Source: Silvibacterium acidisoli
GTDB taxonomy: Bacteria > Acidobacteriota > Terriglobia > Terriglobales > Acidobacteriaceae
DNA: 64,000 nt
Assembly (NCBI GenBank): GCA_022870745.1
Contig: CP085323.1
Span: forward strand, 2,604,001 to 2,668,000
Direction: 5' to 3'
Shown: one piece after another, positions 43,234 through 51,475 of the stretch
Position numbering within the stretch: position 1 is the stretch's first letter
Layout: every line of letters starts with the position of its first letter
Program-made: the position numbers and the translations under genes
The notes under the pieces: generated by a model
What the model saw: the letters and a program-made list of their open reading frames with translations, nothing else
What the model was told of the DNA's origin: nothing
Database searches by the model: none

Positions 43234-44321
43234 GCGCCCGTCATCTCGGCCTCGGTTACGTTTTCAACCACAACAGCCTTGCCGATGCCATCGGCCAGCA
43301 CAAAGCGCCGCAGCCCGGCCTTGTTCTTCTTGTCGCGTCCTGCCGCATCGAGCAGCGCGGCCACGCTGGTGCGAAAACGCGGCAGCGGACCATAGGCATG
43401 GATCACATCCACAATACGTCCCGCGTCTTTGTCGGTAAGCAGGCCGCGCCTGCGGCTGATCTCCGTCGCCGCCAGCATGCCCCAGCCCACGGCCTCGCCA
43501 TGCAGCATCTTCTTGTATTGCGTCGCAGCTTCAATGGCATGCCCAATGGTGTGGCCGTAATTCAGAATCATCCGCAATCCTGACTCGCGCTCGTCGATGC
43601 CCACAACCTCGGCCTTCATCTTGATCGACGCACTGATCACGCGCTCCATCGCAGCATCGCCGCCAAGCACAGCCTCGTGATTCTTCTCAAGAAAGCGGAA
43701 CAGACCCGCATCGCGAATAATGCCGGCCTTGATGCTCTCGTAGAGCCCGGCTCGCACTTCGCGCTCGGGCAGTGTCTTCAGCACGCCCGCGTCGGCAAAG
43801 ACAAACTTCGGATGGTGGAAACTGCCGATCAGGTTCTTGCCAGCCACAAGGTTCGCGCCCGTCTTGCCGCCGACAGAGGAATCCACCTGCGCCAGCAGCG
43901 TCGTCGGAACCTGCACGTAATCGATACCGCGCATGTAGATCGCCGCAAGAAAGCCACCCATGTCGCCGATAATGCCGCCGCCAAGAGCAATCAGCAGGGA
44001 AGAACGATCCGCACCCGCCTCGGCCATCGCATTGGCCAGCCGCTCAATCTGCCCCATCCGCTTATGCGTCTCACCCGGAGCAAGGAACAGCACATTCGGC
44101 TGCCTCGCGGCAGCAAACGACTTCGCAACCGTCTTACCCCAGAGCGCCCAGATTTCAGGCGAGGTCAGCAGGAAAATCTTCGCAGCCGGAGCACGCAAGA
44201 GTTTCTCTGCCTCACGCCCCAGCTTCGCAACCAGCCCGCTGCCCACATGCACCGGATAGCTGGCCGACGCAGTCTTTACCTTGATCGTCTTCACATCTCT
44301 ATCGTATCGAAGCCCAAGCAC
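43200..44321 (-). CDS. aroB: 3-dehydroquinate synthase
   Basis: 373 residues from GTG 44321 (GAGGCGG upstream) or 364 from GTG 44294 (VKTIKVKT). Key blocks: [115 protein letters not shown] with Zn-binding His and Glu. It closes the first ring of the shikimate pathway; aroC lies 7 kb away in another operon. Confidence 0.95.
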   Translation of the reverse strand: MLGLRYDRDVKTIKVKTASASYPVHVGSGLVAKLGREAEKLLRAPAAKIFLLTSPEIWALWGKTVAKSFAAARQPNVLFLAPGETHKRMGQIERLANAMAEAGADRSSLLIALGGGIIGDMGGFLAAIYMRGIDYVQVPTTLLAQVDSSVGGKTGANLVAGKNLIGSFHHPKFVFADAGVLKTLPEREVRAGLYESIKAGIIRDAGLFRFLEKNHEAVLGGDAAMERVISASIKMKAEVVGIDERESGLRMILNYGHTIGHAIEAATQYKKMLHGEAVGWGMLAATEISRRRGLLTDKDAGRIVDVIHAYGPLPRFRTSVAALLDAAGRDKKNKAGLRRFVLADGIGKAVVVENVTEAEMTGACELILNEARS

Positions 44322-44358
44322 TTAGTCCGCCTCGCCGGCGGCTTTATCGCTGAAAGCC

Positions 44359-44384
44359 GGTCAGCTGAAGAAACAAAGCTGACC
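44359..44384. promoter_or_regulatory. Inverted repeat between aroB and nadB
   Basis: GGTCAGCT (44359-44366) and AGCTGACC (44377-44384) are exact reverse complements with a 10-bp spacer in the 88-bp divergent gap, 26 bp before the nadB ATG. It could be an operator for nadB or a short RNA hairpin in its leader. Confidence 0.4.
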
Positions 44385-44409
44385 GCCCCATCTGCTAATC
44401 TCAAATGTT

Positions 44410-45978
44410 ATGGCCGTAGCAGTGGATACTGATTTCCTGATCGTAGGCGCTGGCATCGCAGGCCTGCGCGCAGCCATCGAACTCGCCGAATCCGGCCGCG
44501 TTCTCGTTCTCACCAAGGAAGCTCTCGGCGAATCGAACACCAGCTACGCGCAGGGCGGCATCGCCGTGGCCCTCGGCGGTGAAGAAGACATCGCCCTGCA
44601 TCTCGAAGACACGATAGCCGCCGGCGATGGCCTCGTCGATCGCGCTGCAGCAGAAGTTCTCGTCAGCGAAGGTCCCTTGCGCGTCGAAGAACTTCTCGCC
44701 TGGGGCACCGGCTTCGACCGCGAAAACGGCCAGCTCATGCTCACCCGCGAGGCCGCCCACAGCCGCAACCGCATCCTGCACGCCAACGGAGATGCCACCG
44801 GCGCCGAAATCGGCCGCTCCCTGCTCGCCCACGCGAAGTCGCACCCGCAGATCGCGCTCGTCGAATGGGCAACCACCGTCGACCTCATCGCCAGCAATGG
44901 TGAAGTCACCGGGGCGACATATCTTGATCGCGAAGGCACACTCCACGCGGTAAACGCCCGCGCCACGCTGCTCACCAGTGGCGGAGCAGGACAGGTATAC
45001 AGCGACACAACCAATCCCGCCGTAGCCACCGGAGATGGTATCGCCATGGCCTGGCGCGCCGGCGCAGTCATCGCCGACATGGAGTTCTACCAGTTCCATC
45101 CCACCGCGCTCAGCCTGCCCGGCGTCCCGCGCTTCCTGCTATCGGAAGCCCTGCGCGGCGAAGGCGCGTACCTGCGTAACAGCGAGGGCGAGCGCTTCAT
45201 GGAGCGCTACCATCCGCTGCTTGAACTAGCTCCACGCGACGTCGTCGCACGCGCCATCACCCGCGAAGGCTTCGGCCCTGACAACACCTCGCTGCCTGTC
45301 TATCTCGACATGCGCCACGTTACCGGTCTCGACTTCACGAAGCGCTTTCCCGGTATCTCGCGATTCCTCGCACAGCACGGCCTGAGCCTGGCGACAGATA
45401 TGATTCCGATTCGCCCGGCAGCGCACTACCTGATGGGCGGCGTCCGCACCAACCTCAATGGCGAGACAAACCTCAAGCGCCTTTACGCCGCAGGAGAAGC
45501 CGCCTGCACCGGCGTCCACGGAGCCAACCGGCTCGCCAGCAACTCGCTGCTCGAAGGGCTGGTCTTCGGAGCACGCGCCGCAAAAGCCATGCGGAACGCA
45601 GCGCCCCCGGCTCCGCAGGCAGCCTCTGCACCTGTGCTCTTCACGCCATTTGTGATGGATGAGGCCGAAGCGTTAAGAGAATTGCGACAGAAAATGTGGC
45701 AGGATGCAGGCTTGCTGCGTGACGCTGAAGGCCTGAATGCGATGCGGACGCTTCTGGATCAGGTGGCGATGCAGGCCGTGAAAACACCCACCCGCGAACT
45801 GGTGGAGTTCGCCAATATCTATACAGTCGCCAGCCTCATCGTTCTCGCCGCCCAGGCAAGGCTCGAAAGCCGTGGCGCACACTATCGCAACGATTTTCCT
45901 GAGCGTAACGATCAGCAATACGGCCAGCAGCACTCGCTTATCGAGGGTAGCGAAGTCAGCTTTGGACCGATCGTTTAG
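44410..45978 (+). CDS. nadB: L-aspartate oxidase
   Basis: 522 residues. FAD-binding GAGIAGLRAAIELAESGRVLVLTK, SNTSYAQGGIAVALG (substrate loop), YQFHPTALSLPG, RPAAHYLMGGVRTNLNGET and TGVHGANRLASNSLLEGLVFG are NadB hallmarks, followed by a helical C-terminal domain. It oxidises aspartate to iminoaspartate, the substrate of NadA, whose gene is 2.7 kb downstream. No NAD+-I riboswitch is seen here. The 3' end overlaps the convergent terC gene by 23 bp. Confidence 0.95.
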   Translation: MAVAVDTDFLIVGAGIAGLRAAIELAESGRVLVLTKEALGESNTSYAQGGIAVALGGEEDIALHLEDTIAAGDGLVDRAAAEVLVSEGPLRVEELLAWGTGFDRENGQLMLTREAAHSRNRILHANGDATGAEIGRSLLAHAKSHPQIALVEWATTVDLIASNGEVTGATYLDREGTLHAVNARATLLTSGGAGQVYSDTTNPAVATGDGIAMAWRAGAVIADMEFYQFHPTALSLPGVPRFLLSEALRGEGAYLRNSEGERFMERYHPLLELAPRDVVARAITREGFGPDNTSLPVYLDMRHVTGLDFTKRFPGISRFLAQHGLSLATDMIPIRPAAHYLMGGVRTNLNGETNLKRLYAAGEAACTGVHGANRLASNSLLEGLVFGARAAKAMRNAAPPAPQAASAPVLFTPFVMDEAEALRELRQKMWQDAGLLRDAEGLNAMRTLLDQVAMQAVKTPTRELVEFANIYTVASLIVLAAQARLESRGAHYRNDFPERNDQQYGQQHSLIEGSEVSFGPIV

Positions 45979-46870
45979 GCTGTGATTCCTTCGGAGCGGT
46001 CAGTAAGCTGGCCGCCGTGAAGGCTCCCAGCACTGCAACGATGAAGAGCAGCGACCACGTCACCGGGATCTCGATCCAGTGTGACGCGATCATCTTCAGT
46101 CCCACAAACGCCAGGATCACCGCCAGTCCGTAGTGCAGCAGTCGCAGCTTATCGAGCGCATTCGACAACGCAAAGTACAGCGACCGCAAGCCCAGGATCG
46201 CAAAGATATTCGAGGTGTAAACCACGAATGTATCGCGCGTAATTGCCAGCACCGCGGGAATCGAGTCCAGCGCGAAGATCAGGTCGGTCGCCTCGACCGC
46301 CAGCACGATCATCAGAAACGACGACATCGGGATCTTTCCGCCTGCCCCATCCACGCTGCGCGACTGCAGCCAGCGCAGCAGGCCCGAGGAAGAGTCGTGC
46401 TTCGCCGGCTGCATCAGCTTGACTGCCGCATAGAGCAGAAACGCGCCGAAAACATATTCGACCCATGCGAATCGCATGAGCAGGGAAGTCCCGGCAACGA
46501 TAAACAGCGCACGCATCACAATCGCCCCAAGAATGCCCCACAGCAGCACGTGGTGTTGCTGGTGGCTGTTCAGCTTGAGCGTGCGAAACATCAGCAGGAA
46601 AACGAAAAGGTTATCCACGCTGAGCGAGCCCTCAACAAGATAGCCCGAGAGGAACTCCAATGCCGGCTGCTTGCCCTGCGTCTGCGAAAGAAAAAGCGCA
46701 AAGCAGAAGGCCAGCGCCGCGACCACGGCCGTCCATCCCCACGCCGCACGGATCGATCCGCCGCCGCCCTTGCGCTGCAGCACGATCAGGTCGACGACAA
46801 GCAGCACGACGACAATCACGTGAAATGCGATCCAGTAGCTTAACGATGCGCCGGCAAAAATGTGGGTCAT
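45956..46870 (-). CDS. TerC-family integral membrane protein
   Basis: 304 residues with about eight membrane helices, starting SYWIAFHVIVVVLLVVDLIVL. TerC signatures: EFLSGYLVEGSLSVDNLFVFLLMF, HHVLLWGILGAIVMRALFIVAG, AVEATDLIFALDSIPAVLAITRDTFVVYTSNIFAILGLRSLYFALS. The acidic residues within helices suggest metal ion transport; relatives (Alx, MeeY/F) export manganese and aid metalation of exported proteins. It lies upstream of the Tat genes in map order but reads alone. Confidence 0.9.
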   Translation of the reverse strand: MTHIFAGASLSYWIAFHVIVVVLLVVDLIVLQRKGGGGSIRAAWGWTAVVAALAFCFALFLSQTQGKQPALEFLSGYLVEGSLSVDNLFVFLLMFRTLKLNSHQQHHVLLWGILGAIVMRALFIVAGTSLLMRFAWVEYVFGAFLLYAAVKLMQPAKHDSSSGLLRWLQSRSVDGAGGKIPMSSFLMIVLAVEATDLIFALDSIPAVLAITRDTFVVYTSNIFAILGLRSLYFALSNALDKLRLLHYGLAVILAFVGLKMIASHWIEIPVTWSLLFIVAVLGAFTAASLLTAPKESQPKRSVQS

Positions 46871-46936
46871 AGCAATATCAGAGTTTAAATACGATCCAAA
46901 CGGCGCAATATCCTCGATCTCGCCGAAGAAAGGTAG

Positions 46937-47122
46937 GGCAGGGCTTTAGCCCTGCCATGAAAGCTGAAAGGAGCCAAGGTGCCGGGTGCCCCATCCATGA
47001 CGGATTCTAGTCAAGGGTGGGTGCAAGCCTGAAACGTTGAACGAACCCACAATCAGCCGCTCTGTATCAGGGCACGGCTTCAGCCGTGCCATCTCCAGCG
47101 CAAAGAACGGGGCTTTAGCCCC
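46937..47122. repeat. Composite intergenic repeat block, copy B
   Basis: Three perfect hairpins: 46937-46956 (GGCAGGGCT/AGCCCTGCC), 47071-47090 (GGCACGGCT/AGCCGTGCC) and 47109-47122 (GGGGCT/AGCCCC), each with TT or TC at the centre. Between them are GTGCCCCATCCATGAC and GGGTGGG, both also in block A at 29422-29604. It lies between the terC start and the tatC stop. No gene is supported here. Confidence 0.65.
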
Positions 47123-47128
47123 TGAGAC

Positions 47129-47959
47129 CTACGAAGCCTCTTCCCGCAACTTCCGTCGCCGCGCCGGATGCACCATGAACGACACGCCGATGCTGATCAG
47201 GTACAAAGCCAGCAGCGGAGCCGCGAACACAAACATCGTCAGCGGGTCCGGAGTCGGCGTAATAATCGCCGCGATGATGAAGATAATCAGCACCGCATAA
47301 CGGATGTTCTTCCACAAAAACTTCGGGCTCACAATACCGAAGAGCGAAAGAAACAGCACCACAATCGGCAGTTCAAACGTTATGCCCAGGCCCAGAATCA
47401 CCGTCAGGAACAGGTCAGTGTATTCATTGACTTCGATCAGTGGTCGAAACTCGTGGCTGTACGCGAACAGAAAATCGAGCGAACCCGGAAACACCCAGCG
47501 ATAACCGAAATAGGCACCGCCGAGGAAAAGCGTAACCGTCGCCGCCATGAACGGCGTCACGTACTTCTTCTCGTTCTTGTACAGTCCCGGCGAAATGAAC
47601 AGCCACACCTGGTACAGCACAAAGGGAGCCGCAAGAATGCAGCCGCCCATGAAGCTGATCTTCAGGTACATGTTGAAGCCGTCAATCGGGTTATGAATGA
47701 TCAGCTGCGTCGGCAGGTGGTGCTTCGCCAGCGCGAAGGTAATCGGCTTCTGCATCGCCGCGTAGATGCGCTCGTGGAAGTAGTACGCCACGAAGAATGC
47801 GACCACAATGTAGATAGCGGAATGGATCAGGCGGCGGCGCAGTTCCTCGAGGTGCTCGAGAAGGCTCATGCCCGGCAGTTCGGCTCGTTCGCTCACCGCC
47901 GACCGGGCGCGAGTTACAAGGTCATCATCGTCATCAGCCATGAATCGGGGCCTGCTCAC
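47129..47959 (-). CDS. tatC: Sec-independent protein translocase TatC
   Basis: 276 residues with six membrane helices. MSLLEHLEELRRRLIHSAIYIVVAFFVAYYF is the signal-recognition start of TatC; ISFMGGCILAAPFVLYQVWLFISPGLYKNEKK and VILGLGITFELPIVVLFLSLFGIVSPKF are further conserved parts. It forms the receptor core of the twin-arginine pathway; the GH5 enzyme in this window carries a possible Tat signal. Its start overlaps the end of tatB/A by 26 bp. Confidence 0.95.
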   Translation of the reverse strand: MSRPRFMADDDDDLVTRARSAVSERAELPGMSLLEHLEELRRRLIHSAIYIVVAFFVAYYFHERIYAAMQKPITFALAKHHLPTQLIIHNPIDGFNMYLKISFMGGCILAAPFVLYQVWLFISPGLYKNEKKYVTPFMAATVTLFLGGAYFGYRWVFPGSLDFLFAYSHEFRPLIEVNEYTDLFLTVILGLGITFELPIVVLFLSLFGIVSPKFLWKNIRYAVLIIFIIAAIITPTPDPLTMFVFAAPLLALYLISIGVSFMVHPARRRKLREEAS

Positions 47960-48386
47960 TCTCTGGTTCCGTCTTTGCCGCTTCGACAGCCTCGTCGGTC
48001 TTGGCCGGAGGGAGTTCCGGTGGGGTCACGGGGGAATAAGGAGACGAAGCGCTGACCGTCTCGCCGGTCGAGGGTGGCATGATCTGCGGAGTCGTTTCGG
48101 TGGCGGCGGACGTGTCAGCCGGAAGCTGTGCCTGCTCCTGCGCGACCTTCGCGTCGTGGATCGCCATCTCGGCCGTTGCCTTTTCCGTCGCCTCTTCCAG
48201 CCGTTTCTGGCGCTCCTGCTGTTCAGCAGCACGCAGCTCTTCGTCGATCTGCATCTTGAAGTCGTTTGAGGCGCGCCGGAACTCCGCCAGCAGCTTACCG
48301 ATCTGCTTTCCGATCTCCGGCAGGCGCTTTGGCCCGAAAAGAACGAGCGCAATCAGAAAGATAATGATGGAGTCAGCAAAATGCAT
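47934..48386 (-). CDS. tatB: TatA/TatB-family translocase subunit
   Basis: 150 residues: one membrane helix (FADSIIIFLIALVLFG), the hinge FGPKRLPEIGKQIGKLLAEFRRASNDFKMQIDEEL forming the amphipathic helix, a charged coiled stretch (ERQKRLEEATEKATAEM) and a Pro/Glu-rich tail. The length and the LPEIGKQIGK...FRRASNDF pattern favour TatB, but a dual TatA/B role is possible. Overlaps tatC, so the two are one operon. Confidence 0.85.
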   Translation of the reverse strand: MHFADSIIIFLIALVLFGPKRLPEIGKQIGKLLAEFRRASNDFKMQIDEELRAAEQQERQKRLEEATEKATAEMAIHDAKVAQEQAQLPADTSAATETTPQIMPPSTGETVSASSPYSPVTPPELPPAKTDEAVEAAKTEPESEQAPIHG

Positions 48387-48598
48387 TGTTTGTCATGATA
48401 CCTGCGCCGCACCCGCCTAACAAATAGAGCAAAATACGCCGGATTCAATGCAGGTACGAGGCAGCCATGCTCACCGGATGCCGCCCCGTCCGTCAATTAC
48501 AGTTGTATTAAACTAATTGCAATGGAAGGCCTTGCCGGGCGCTGTTTTTTGCGACCGGCTCCCCCACGGAGCATCCATTGAATGTGCGGAATGTAACA
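48387..48598. other. Divergent gap between tatB/A and the nadA riboswitch
   Basis: It must contain promoters for tatB/A (minus) and nadA (plus). An AT-rich patch at 48494-48520 is the likeliest nadA promoter site, but no clean -35/-10 pair could be assigned. No ORF is supported. Confidence 0.5.
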
Positions 48599-48708
48599 AG
48601 CTGCAACATCCCCGTCGGCTGGGTGGCACTGCCACAGTGAGTCGGCTGCAGCTCTGATTTGCTTTCAACATCCCCGTCCTGAAGCGCCAATGCCCAGGGA
48701 CTGAGAGC
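48599..48708 (+). ncRNA. NAD+-I riboswitch (nadA motif), two tandem domains
   Basis: Domain 1 (48599-48653): AGCTGC pairs with GCAGCT around CAACATCCCCGTCGGCTGGG and a GCCACAGTGAGTCGGC block. Domain 2 (48661-48708): GCTTTC pairs with GAGAGC around CAACATCCCCGTC. The CAACAxCCCCGU core, the two-domain layout and the position before nadA match the NAD+-I class known from Acidobacteriota. The 3' strand of the second P1 stem is followed at once by GGAAGGA, the nadA ribosome site, suggesting translational control: ligand binding would hide the site. Confidence 0.9.
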
Positions 48709-48718
48709 GGAAGGACCA

Positions 48719-49870
48719 ATGAGCGTACTTGATGTCTTAGAATCCCCTGTCTTGGAACAGGTTAGCGAGGCCGACAGCTGCTCGCTTGAAAATTATCTCT
48801 CCCTGCCCGATCACAGCATGGATGAGCGTATCGCCGCAGCCCGTAAGAAGCTTGGCGCCAGCACCGTTCTGCTCGGCCACCATTACCAGCGCGACGAAAT
48901 TATCCGTTTCGCCGACCACACCGGCGATTCCTACAAGCTTTCGAAGATCGCCGCCGAAACCTCGGCGGAATACCTCGTCTTCTGCGGTGTTCACTTCATG
49001 GCAGAAAGCGCCGACGTCATCGGCCGCCCCGAGCAGCAGGTCATCCTGCCCGATCTGAATGCCGGCTGTTCCATGGCCGACATGGCCGAGATCAGCCAGG
49101 TCGAAAATTGCTGGGATACCCTGATGGCCGCCGGCCTCAAGCCCGGCGACGTCCTTCCGCTGACCTACATGAATTCGACGGCCGCCATCAAAGCCTTTTG
49201 CGGCGAGCGCGGTGGACTGGTCTGCACCTCGTCCAACGCGCGGCAGGCCTTTGAATGGGCTTTTAAGCGCGCAGAGAAGATTCTTTTCCTGCCCGATCAG
49301 CACCTCGGCCGCAATACCGCCTTCGCCATGGACATCCCCATGAGCGAGATGGTGGTCTTCGACCCCTACCAGATCGGCGGAGGCATTTCTCCCGAGCGCC
49401 TGCGCGCCGCCCGCGTCATTCTCTGGAAAGGCCATTGCTCGGTCCACCAGCGCTTCCTGCCGCAGCATGCCGACAACGTTCGCGCCAAGTACCCCGGCAT
49501 CCAGGTCATCGTGCATCCGGAGTGCCGCTGGGAGGTATGCCAGAAGGCCGACGCCACCGGCTCGACCGAGCGCCTGATCCAGCTGGTAACCGAGGCTCCC
49601 GAAGGCTCCATGTTCGCCATCGGAACGGAAATTCACCTGGTCAACCGCCTGGCGAAGCAGTTCGCTCCGCTGGGGAAGAAAATTATTACCCTCGACGATA
49701 CAGGGTGCCTCTGCACTACCATGTACCGCATCAGCCCTCAGCACCTGGCATGGGCGCTCGAAAATCTCGTTGAAGGACGCGTCGTCAACCGGATTAAGGT
49801 TCGCGACGACATAAAGCACTGGGCGCGCGTCGCGCTCGACCGTATGCTGGAGGTCAAGGCAGCTTCTTAA
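48719..49870 (+). CDS. nadA: Quinolinate synthase
   Basis: 383 residues. GHHYQRDEIIRFADHTGDSYKLSKIAA, VFCGVHFMAESADVI, LNAGCSMADMAE, VCTSSNA, VHPECRWEVCQKADATGSTERLI and DDTGCLCTTMYRISPQHLAWALENL carry the substrate site and the three [4Fe-4S] cysteines. It condenses iminoaspartate (from NadB) with DHAP to quinolinate. GGAAGGA lies just before the ATG and directly after the riboswitch. The stop overlaps the next ATG (TAATG). Confidence 0.97.
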   Translation: MSVLDVLESPVLEQVSEADSCSLENYLSLPDHSMDERIAAARKKLGASTVLLGHHYQRDEIIRFADHTGDSYKLSKIAAETSAEYLVFCGVHFMAESADVIGRPEQQVILPDLNAGCSMADMAEISQVENCWDTLMAAGLKPGDVLPLTYMNSTAAIKAFCGERGGLVCTSSNARQAFEWAFKRAEKILFLPDQHLGRNTAFAMDIPMSEMVVFDPYQIGGGISPERLRAARVILWKGHCSVHQRFLPQHADNVRAKYPGIQVIVHPECRWEVCQKADATGSTERLIQLVTEAPEGSMFAIGTEIHLVNRLAKQFAPLGKKIITLDDTGCLCTTMYRISPQHLAWALENLVEGRVVNRIKVRDDIKHWARVALDRMLEVKAAS

Positions 49871-50334
49871 TGGATGACTTCGAAACCAGAACGTTCACCC
49901 TGGACGAGGCGCAATCCCTGCTGCCGGTCCTCGAATCGCTGATCAAGCGCGCTGTCGATGCCAAGCGTGCTGTCGAAGTGATCGAGGGCCGCCTGCAGGA
50001 GCTCGCCCGGAAGATCTTTCTCTCTGGCGGTTACTTCGTCGATGTCACCACCGTCGCCCGCGACCGTACTGCGCTCAACACGCACGTTCAGGCGGCAAAG
50101 GATTCGGTCGCCGAGATCGACGCCATCGGTGTGCAGGTGAAAGACCTCGACTCCGGTCTGCTCGACTTCCCCTGCTTCCTCGACGGCGAAATCGTCCTGC
50201 TCTGCTGGAAGCTCGGCGAAACCCGCATCACCCACTGGCACACCATCGACGCCGGTTTCCGCGGTCGCCAGCCGATCGACGAACGCTTCCATGTCCGCCG
50301 CAGCGGAAAAAGCGACACAGAACTGCCGAACTAG
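49870..50334 (+). CDS. DUF2203 family protein
   Basis: 154 residues: RTFTLDEAQSLLPVLESLIKRAVDAKRAVE, a helical middle, then VKDLDSGLLDFPCFLDGEIVLLCWKLGETRITHWHTIDAGFRGRQPID. The 'GL.DFP....G..V.LCWK.GE..I..WH....GF..R.P' pattern defines DUF2203, of unknown function. The start overlaps the nadA stop, so it is on the riboswitch-controlled transcript and translationally coupled; a link to NAD synthesis is possible but unproven. Confidence 0.85.
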   Translation: MDDFETRTFTLDEAQSLLPVLESLIKRAVDAKRAVEVIEGRLQELARKIFLSGGYFVDVTTVARDRTALNTHVQAAKDSVAEIDAIGVQVKDLDSGLLDFPCFLDGEIVLLCWKLGETRITHWHTIDAGFRGRQPIDERFHVRRSGKSDTELPN

Positions 50335-50381
50335 GTACCGGTTTCCACGCTTTCACAAATCTGAGGCGGAGGTTTCGCAGC

Positions 50382-50930
50382 ATGGCAAAGCTCGTCTTCG
50401 CAATGAACCAGTCCCTCGACGGATATGTCGATCACCGGGAAATCGGTCCGCCCGATCCGGCCGCATTCCGACACTTCATCGAGGCTGTACGCGGTCTGAC
50501 CTGTATGGTTTACGGTCGCCGCATATACGAAATCATGCGCTATTGGGATGACGACCTTCCTGACTGGGACGCGGACGACCATGATTTCGCGGCTGCCTGG
50601 CGGAGCAAGCACAAATGGGTCGTGTCGCGTTCGTTAGAGTCGGTCGGCCCCAACGCCACGCTCATCCAAAATGATTTCGAGGAAGCAATACGCGGGCTCA
50701 AAGCTCAGCTGTCAGGTGAGATCGACGTGGCCGGGCCGGAACTGGCGGGAAGCCTGACCAGTCTCGGACTGATTGATGAATACCGGCTATACGTCCACCC
50801 CGTTGTTCTCGGTCGTGGCACGCCGTTCTTTGCTGTCCCGCCGCCACCGCTCCGTCTCGTGGGCAACGATCTGATCGCCGGGAATCTGGTTCGTTTGACT
50901 TACGTCCCCGCCTCAAACGATCCGGCCTAA
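50382..50930 (+). CDS. Dihydrofolate reductase-like (RibD C-terminal domain) protein
   Basis: 182 residues. MAKLVFAMNQSLDGYVDH, MVYGRRIYEIMRYW, KWVVSRSLESVGPNATLIQ, EIDVAGPELAGSLTSLGLIDEYRLYVHPVVLGRGTPFF match the stand-alone RibD_C/DHFR-like family (YyaP/YwjB type). Substrate unknown; NADPH-dependent reductase activity is the family expectation. GGAGG lies 10 bases before the ATG. It ends just before the perR promoter. Confidence 0.85.
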   Translation: MAKLVFAMNQSLDGYVDHREIGPPDPAAFRHFIEAVRGLTCMVYGRRIYEIMRYWDDDLPDWDADDHDFAAAWRSKHKWVVSRSLESVGPNATLIQNDFEEAIRGLKAQLSGEIDVAGPELAGSLTSLGLIDEYRLYVHPVVLGRGTPFFAVPPPPLRLVGNDLIAGNLVRLTYVPASNDPA

Positions 50931-50943
50931 AGTTTGATAAGAG

Positions 50944-50972
50944 TTGACTTTTAATAACTATTATCGTTTAAT
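50944..50972 (+). promoter_or_regulatory. perR-ahpC promoter with PerR-like box in the spacer
   Basis: TTGACT (50944-50949) and TTTAAT (50967-50972) are spaced by 17 bp, and the spacer contains TAATAACTATTATCG (50952-50966), which matches the PerR box TTATAATNATTATAA at 11 of 14 defined bases with a TAATA/TATTA palindrome. The start point would lie near 50980, a few bases before the ATG. Confidence 0.6.
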
Positions 50973-50983
50973 AGCTCTTGACG

Positions 50984-51427
50984 ATGACAGTTTCCGACGC
51001 CAATCAGTTCCGTGCACTGTGTGACAGCGCCGGAATCGCAGTTACCCACCAGCGCCAGGTTGTATACGAGGAGCTGTGCGCGATGCACGGGCATCCCAGC
51101 CCGGAAGAGGTGTACCTGCGGGTGAAGGAGCGGATCCCGGCAATCTCGCTGGCGACCGTCTACAAGAACATCCATACCTTCATCGAGAGCGGAATCTTCC
51201 GCGAAGTGAGTCTGCACCATGGCTCGCTGCGCGTGGAGACGAACGCGCACTCTCATCACCACCTCGTGTGCACACAGTGCAAGTCGATCACCGATATTGA
51301 CGCCGATGAGTTTCTGCTCTCGTCGCGAGGACAAAGTCTTCCGAACAAGTTCCTGCCCGAACGTTTCTCCGTAGAGGTTCTGGGCCTTTGCGTGGAATGC
51401 CAGCAAAAGCAGGCAAGCCTGTCTTAA
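50984..51427 (+). CDS. perR: Fur-family peroxide regulator, PerR-like
   Basis: 147 residues from ATG 50984 (a TTG at 50978 is also in frame). A winged helix (AGIAVTHQRQVVYEELCAMHGHPSPEEVYLRVKERIPAISLATVYKNIHTFIESGIFREV) precedes the dimer domain with regulatory metal ligands (RVETNAHSHHHLVC) and two structural Zn pairs (CTQCK and CVECQ). Its gene heads an operon with ahpC and ahpD, which supports PerR over Fur. No ribosome site is visible and the promoter is very close, so the mRNA may be leaderless. Confidence 0.88.
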   Translation: MTVSDANQFRALCDSAGIAVTHQRQVVYEELCAMHGHPSPEEVYLRVKERIPAISLATVYKNIHTFIESGIFREVSLHHGSLRVETNAHSHHHLVCTQCKSITDIDADEFLLSSRGQSLPNKFLPERFSVEVLGLCVECQQKQASLS

Positions 51428-51475
51428 TCCCTTCATCCTTTTTTGTCATATTCCACCTTCATACAGGAGTCATAC

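Noticed and set aside
48505-48520. Second copy of the bio-operator half-site (TTAAACTAATT) before nadA
   Set aside because: Only a single imperfect arm in an AT-rich stretch without its inverted partner; a chance match is likely.
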